A DNA stretch of 6,907 bases from Bacillota bacterium (GTDB lineage Bacteria; Bacillota; Clostridia; Oscillospirales; Oscillospiraceae): the NCBI GenBank assembly GCA_029777215.1, contig JAKOSQ010000312.1, forward strand, positions 1 to 6,907, written 5' to 3'. Shown here piece by piece: positions 6,090 to 6,907 of this stretch. Position numbers and translations under genes: made by a program. The notes beneath the pieces are model-generated. The model did no database searches. It was not told the origin of the DNA and saw nothing but the letters and a program-made list of their open reading frames with translations. Within the stretch, counting starts at the first letter, position 1. Every line of letters starts with the position of its first letter.

Positions 6090-6118
6090 ATTATAGTTTC
6101 TTTCTCCCACTAAGTCAA
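6090..6118 (-). promoter_or_regulatory. Promoter of the metY-cysK operon
   Basis: TTGACT (6118-6113), a 17-base spacer and a perfect TATAAT (6095-6090) on the minus strand. The predicted start is near 6083, about 24 bases before the ATG of the 30-codon leader ORF. A palindrome overlaps the -35 box. Confidence 0.88.
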
Positions 6119-6123
6119 TAGGA
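6105..6123 (-). promoter_or_regulatory. Candidate Rrf2/CymR-type operator over the -35 box
   Basis: TCCTATTGACTTAGTGGGA is an imperfect 19-bp dyad: read against its own reverse complement it matches at positions 1-3, 17-19 and every odd position between (TCCnAnTnAnTnAnTnGGA). It covers the whole -35 hexamer, a typical place for a repressor. CymR, an Rrf2-family regulator that senses cysteine supply with CysK in Firmicutes, controls such operons in Bacillus and Staphylococcus, and Rrf2-family sites often look like this. No regulator gene is in the window; the assignment is inference. Confidence 0.4.
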
Positions 6124-6202
6124 TTATCGTAATTTGCAGCGCTTCTCCGTTTTCGCAAAGGGCGGGCCGCTTTAAGCCTATTGTTTTAGTAGTAATATAC
6201 AA

Positions 6203-6236
6203 AAAATGCAGGTCGGCGTTTGCTAACCTGCATTTT
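6203..6236 (-). terminator. Bidirectional intrinsic terminator after the citrate synthase unit
   Basis: A perfect 11-bp stem: on the plus strand AAAATGCAGGT (6203-6213) and ACCTGCATTTT (6226-6236) with a 12-base loop. On the minus strand the hairpin is followed by a run of U, ending the citrate synthase transcript before the metY promoter. The plus side also has a T-rich tail, but no plus-strand gene ends here. The stretch 6124-6202 holds nothing I can name. Confidence 0.85.
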
Positions 6237-6252
6237 CTCTGTTTTCTCCGCG

Positions 6253-6333
6253 CTAAGACCGCGGGCGGTCGTCCGGGACGACGATCTCGTCAACGACGCG
6301 CAGGACCTCCATGAGGATACTCATTTCTTGCAC
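6253..6333 (-). CDS. Possible small protein (26 aa) downstream of citrate synthase
   Basis: A GTG at 6333, with GGAGG (6343-6339) five bases upstream, opens a 26-codon ORF: MQEMSILMEVLRVV, then DEIVVPDDRPRS, stop TAG. An in-frame ATG at 6324 is the alternative start but lacks a well-spaced ribosome binding site. Codon use (GTC, CTG, ATC, GAC, CGC) resembles that of the large genes, and the first half reads as an amphipathic or hydrophobic helix followed by an acidic-proline tail. It lies 55 bases after the citrate synthase stop and ends about 17 bases before the terminator, so it would be the last gene of that transcript. I do not recognise it. It may be a real small protein or a chance ORF. 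Confidence 0.35.
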   Translation of the reverse strand: MQEMSILMEVLRVVDEIVVPDDRPRS

Positions 6334-6388
6334 AGGCGCCTCCAGTGGTCGGGGCGGAATTCTCTGCCCCCGGCCGCTCACAGGCCGC

Positions 6389-6907
6389 TTATCTGTCCTC
6401 GAACGGGATATAATCCCTGTGCTCGACGATCTCCCTGTAGGCCGGTCGGATGATCTTGTCCACATTAATGAGCTCGTCGATGCGGTGCGCGCTCCAGCCG
6501 ACGATGCGGGCCATCGCAAAGATCGGCGTGAAGAGCTCGGTGGGGATGCCGAGCATGCTGTAAACAAAACCCGAGTAGTAGTCGACGTTCGGGCTCACGC
6601 CCTTGTAGATGTGGCGCTTCTCGCCGATGATTTCGGGGGCCATGCGCTCGATCATGCTGTAGAGCGCGAGGGTGTCGTCCTGATGCTTTTCGTGGGCCAG
6701 CATCTCGACGAACCGCTTGAAGACGCGCTCGCGCGGGTCGGAGATCGAATAGACTGCGTGGCCGACGCCATAGATGAGGCCCTTGTTGTCAAAGGCCTGC
6801 CTGTCGACGATCTTTTCGAGGTAGGCGCGGACCTCGTCTTCATCCTTCTGGTCGTGGACGTTGTCGCGGATGTTGCGCATCATCTCCATGACCTTGATGT
6901 TCGCGCC
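6389..6907 (-). CDS. gltA: Citrate synthase (Si type), C-terminal part
   Basis: The last 172 residues of a citrate synthase; the start is beyond the right edge. The enzyme condenses oxaloacetate with acetyl-CoA to give citrate. Motifs visible on the fragment are GANIKVMEMM at its beginning, GVGHAVYSISDPRE with the active-site His of the GH motif, SPNVDYYSGFVYSMLGIP with the catalytic Asp, FTPIFAMARIVGWSAHRIDE with the substrate-binding Arg region, and RPAYREIVEHRDYIPFEDR at the C-terminus. The canonical GHRVY is GHAVY here; I recall the same form in a group of clostridial sequences, so it is probably a subfamily trait, not damage. It is not the Re-type citrate synthase, which belongs to another family. 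A 2-methylcitrate synthase activity cannot be excluded from this part. Confidence 0.93.
   Translation of the reverse strand, partial: GANIKVMEMMRNIRDNVHDQKDEDEVRAYLEKIVDRQAFDNKGLIYGVGHAVYSISDPRERVFKRFVEMLAHEKHQDDTLALYSMIERMAPEIIGEKRHIYKGVSPNVDYYSGFVYSMLGIPTELFTPIFAMARIVGWSAHRIDELINVDKIIRPAYREIVEHRDYIPFEDR

Noticed and set aside
6060..6200. S-box (SAM) riboswitch upstream of metY
   Set aside because: The consensus promoter at 6090-6118 leaves only about 24 bases of leader before the small ORF, and no S-box conserved core or terminator is visible there.

Overview
The window looks like chromosomal DNA of a GC-rich, anaerobic, low-copy Firmicute of the class Clostridia (inference). The grounds are strong Shine-Dalgarno sequences on almost every gene, consensus sigma-A type promoters, a T-box riboswitch, U-tailed terminators, third codon positions that are mostly G or C, and a ferredoxin-dependent 2-oxoacid oxidoreductase. 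No mobile element, CRISPR array, tRNA or rRNA is visible.

Left part (1-1690, minus strand): an operon for a four-subunit type 2-oxoacid:ferredoxin oxidoreductase, read gamma, delta, alpha. The alpha subunit runs off the left edge and the beta subunit is presumably beyond it. The three genes overlap by 1-4 bases. A consensus promoter (1662-1690) is followed by a long T-box leader (about 1360-1655) that ends in an intrinsic terminator just before the gamma gene. The specifier codon I read is AUC (isoleucine), and the UGGU of the T-box matches an A discriminator base, as in tRNA-Ile. This points to a branched-chain 2-oxoacid enzyme rather than a general pyruvate enzyme.

Middle part (1740-3560, plus strand): a divergently transcribed pair, a patatin-like acyl hydrolase of the YjjU type followed 17 bases later by a PrsW-family intramembrane protease. 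The pair has an extended -10 promoter in front and a strong terminator behind it.

Right-middle part (3614-6123, minus strand): a sulfur amino acid operon, metY (O-acetylhomoserine sulfhydrylase) then cysK (cysteine synthase). Each enzyme gene is preceded by a tiny ORF with its own good ribosome binding site: 30 codons before metY and 17 codons before cysK. Both peptides carry one cysteine (TGT) a short distance after a Phe-Arg (TTT CGA) pair. An inverted repeat spans the end of the first tiny ORF and abuts the metY ribosome binding site. A palindrome overlaps the -35 box of the operon promoter. Together these suggest leader-peptide and repressor control by cysteine supply.

Right edge (6253-6907, minus strand): the C-terminal part of a Si-type citrate synthase, then a possible 26-residue small protein, then a bidirectional terminator that separates this unit from the metY promoter. 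The two most interesting items are the Ile-type T-box on an oxidoreductase operon and the paired small cysteine-containing ORFs in the metY-cysK operon.
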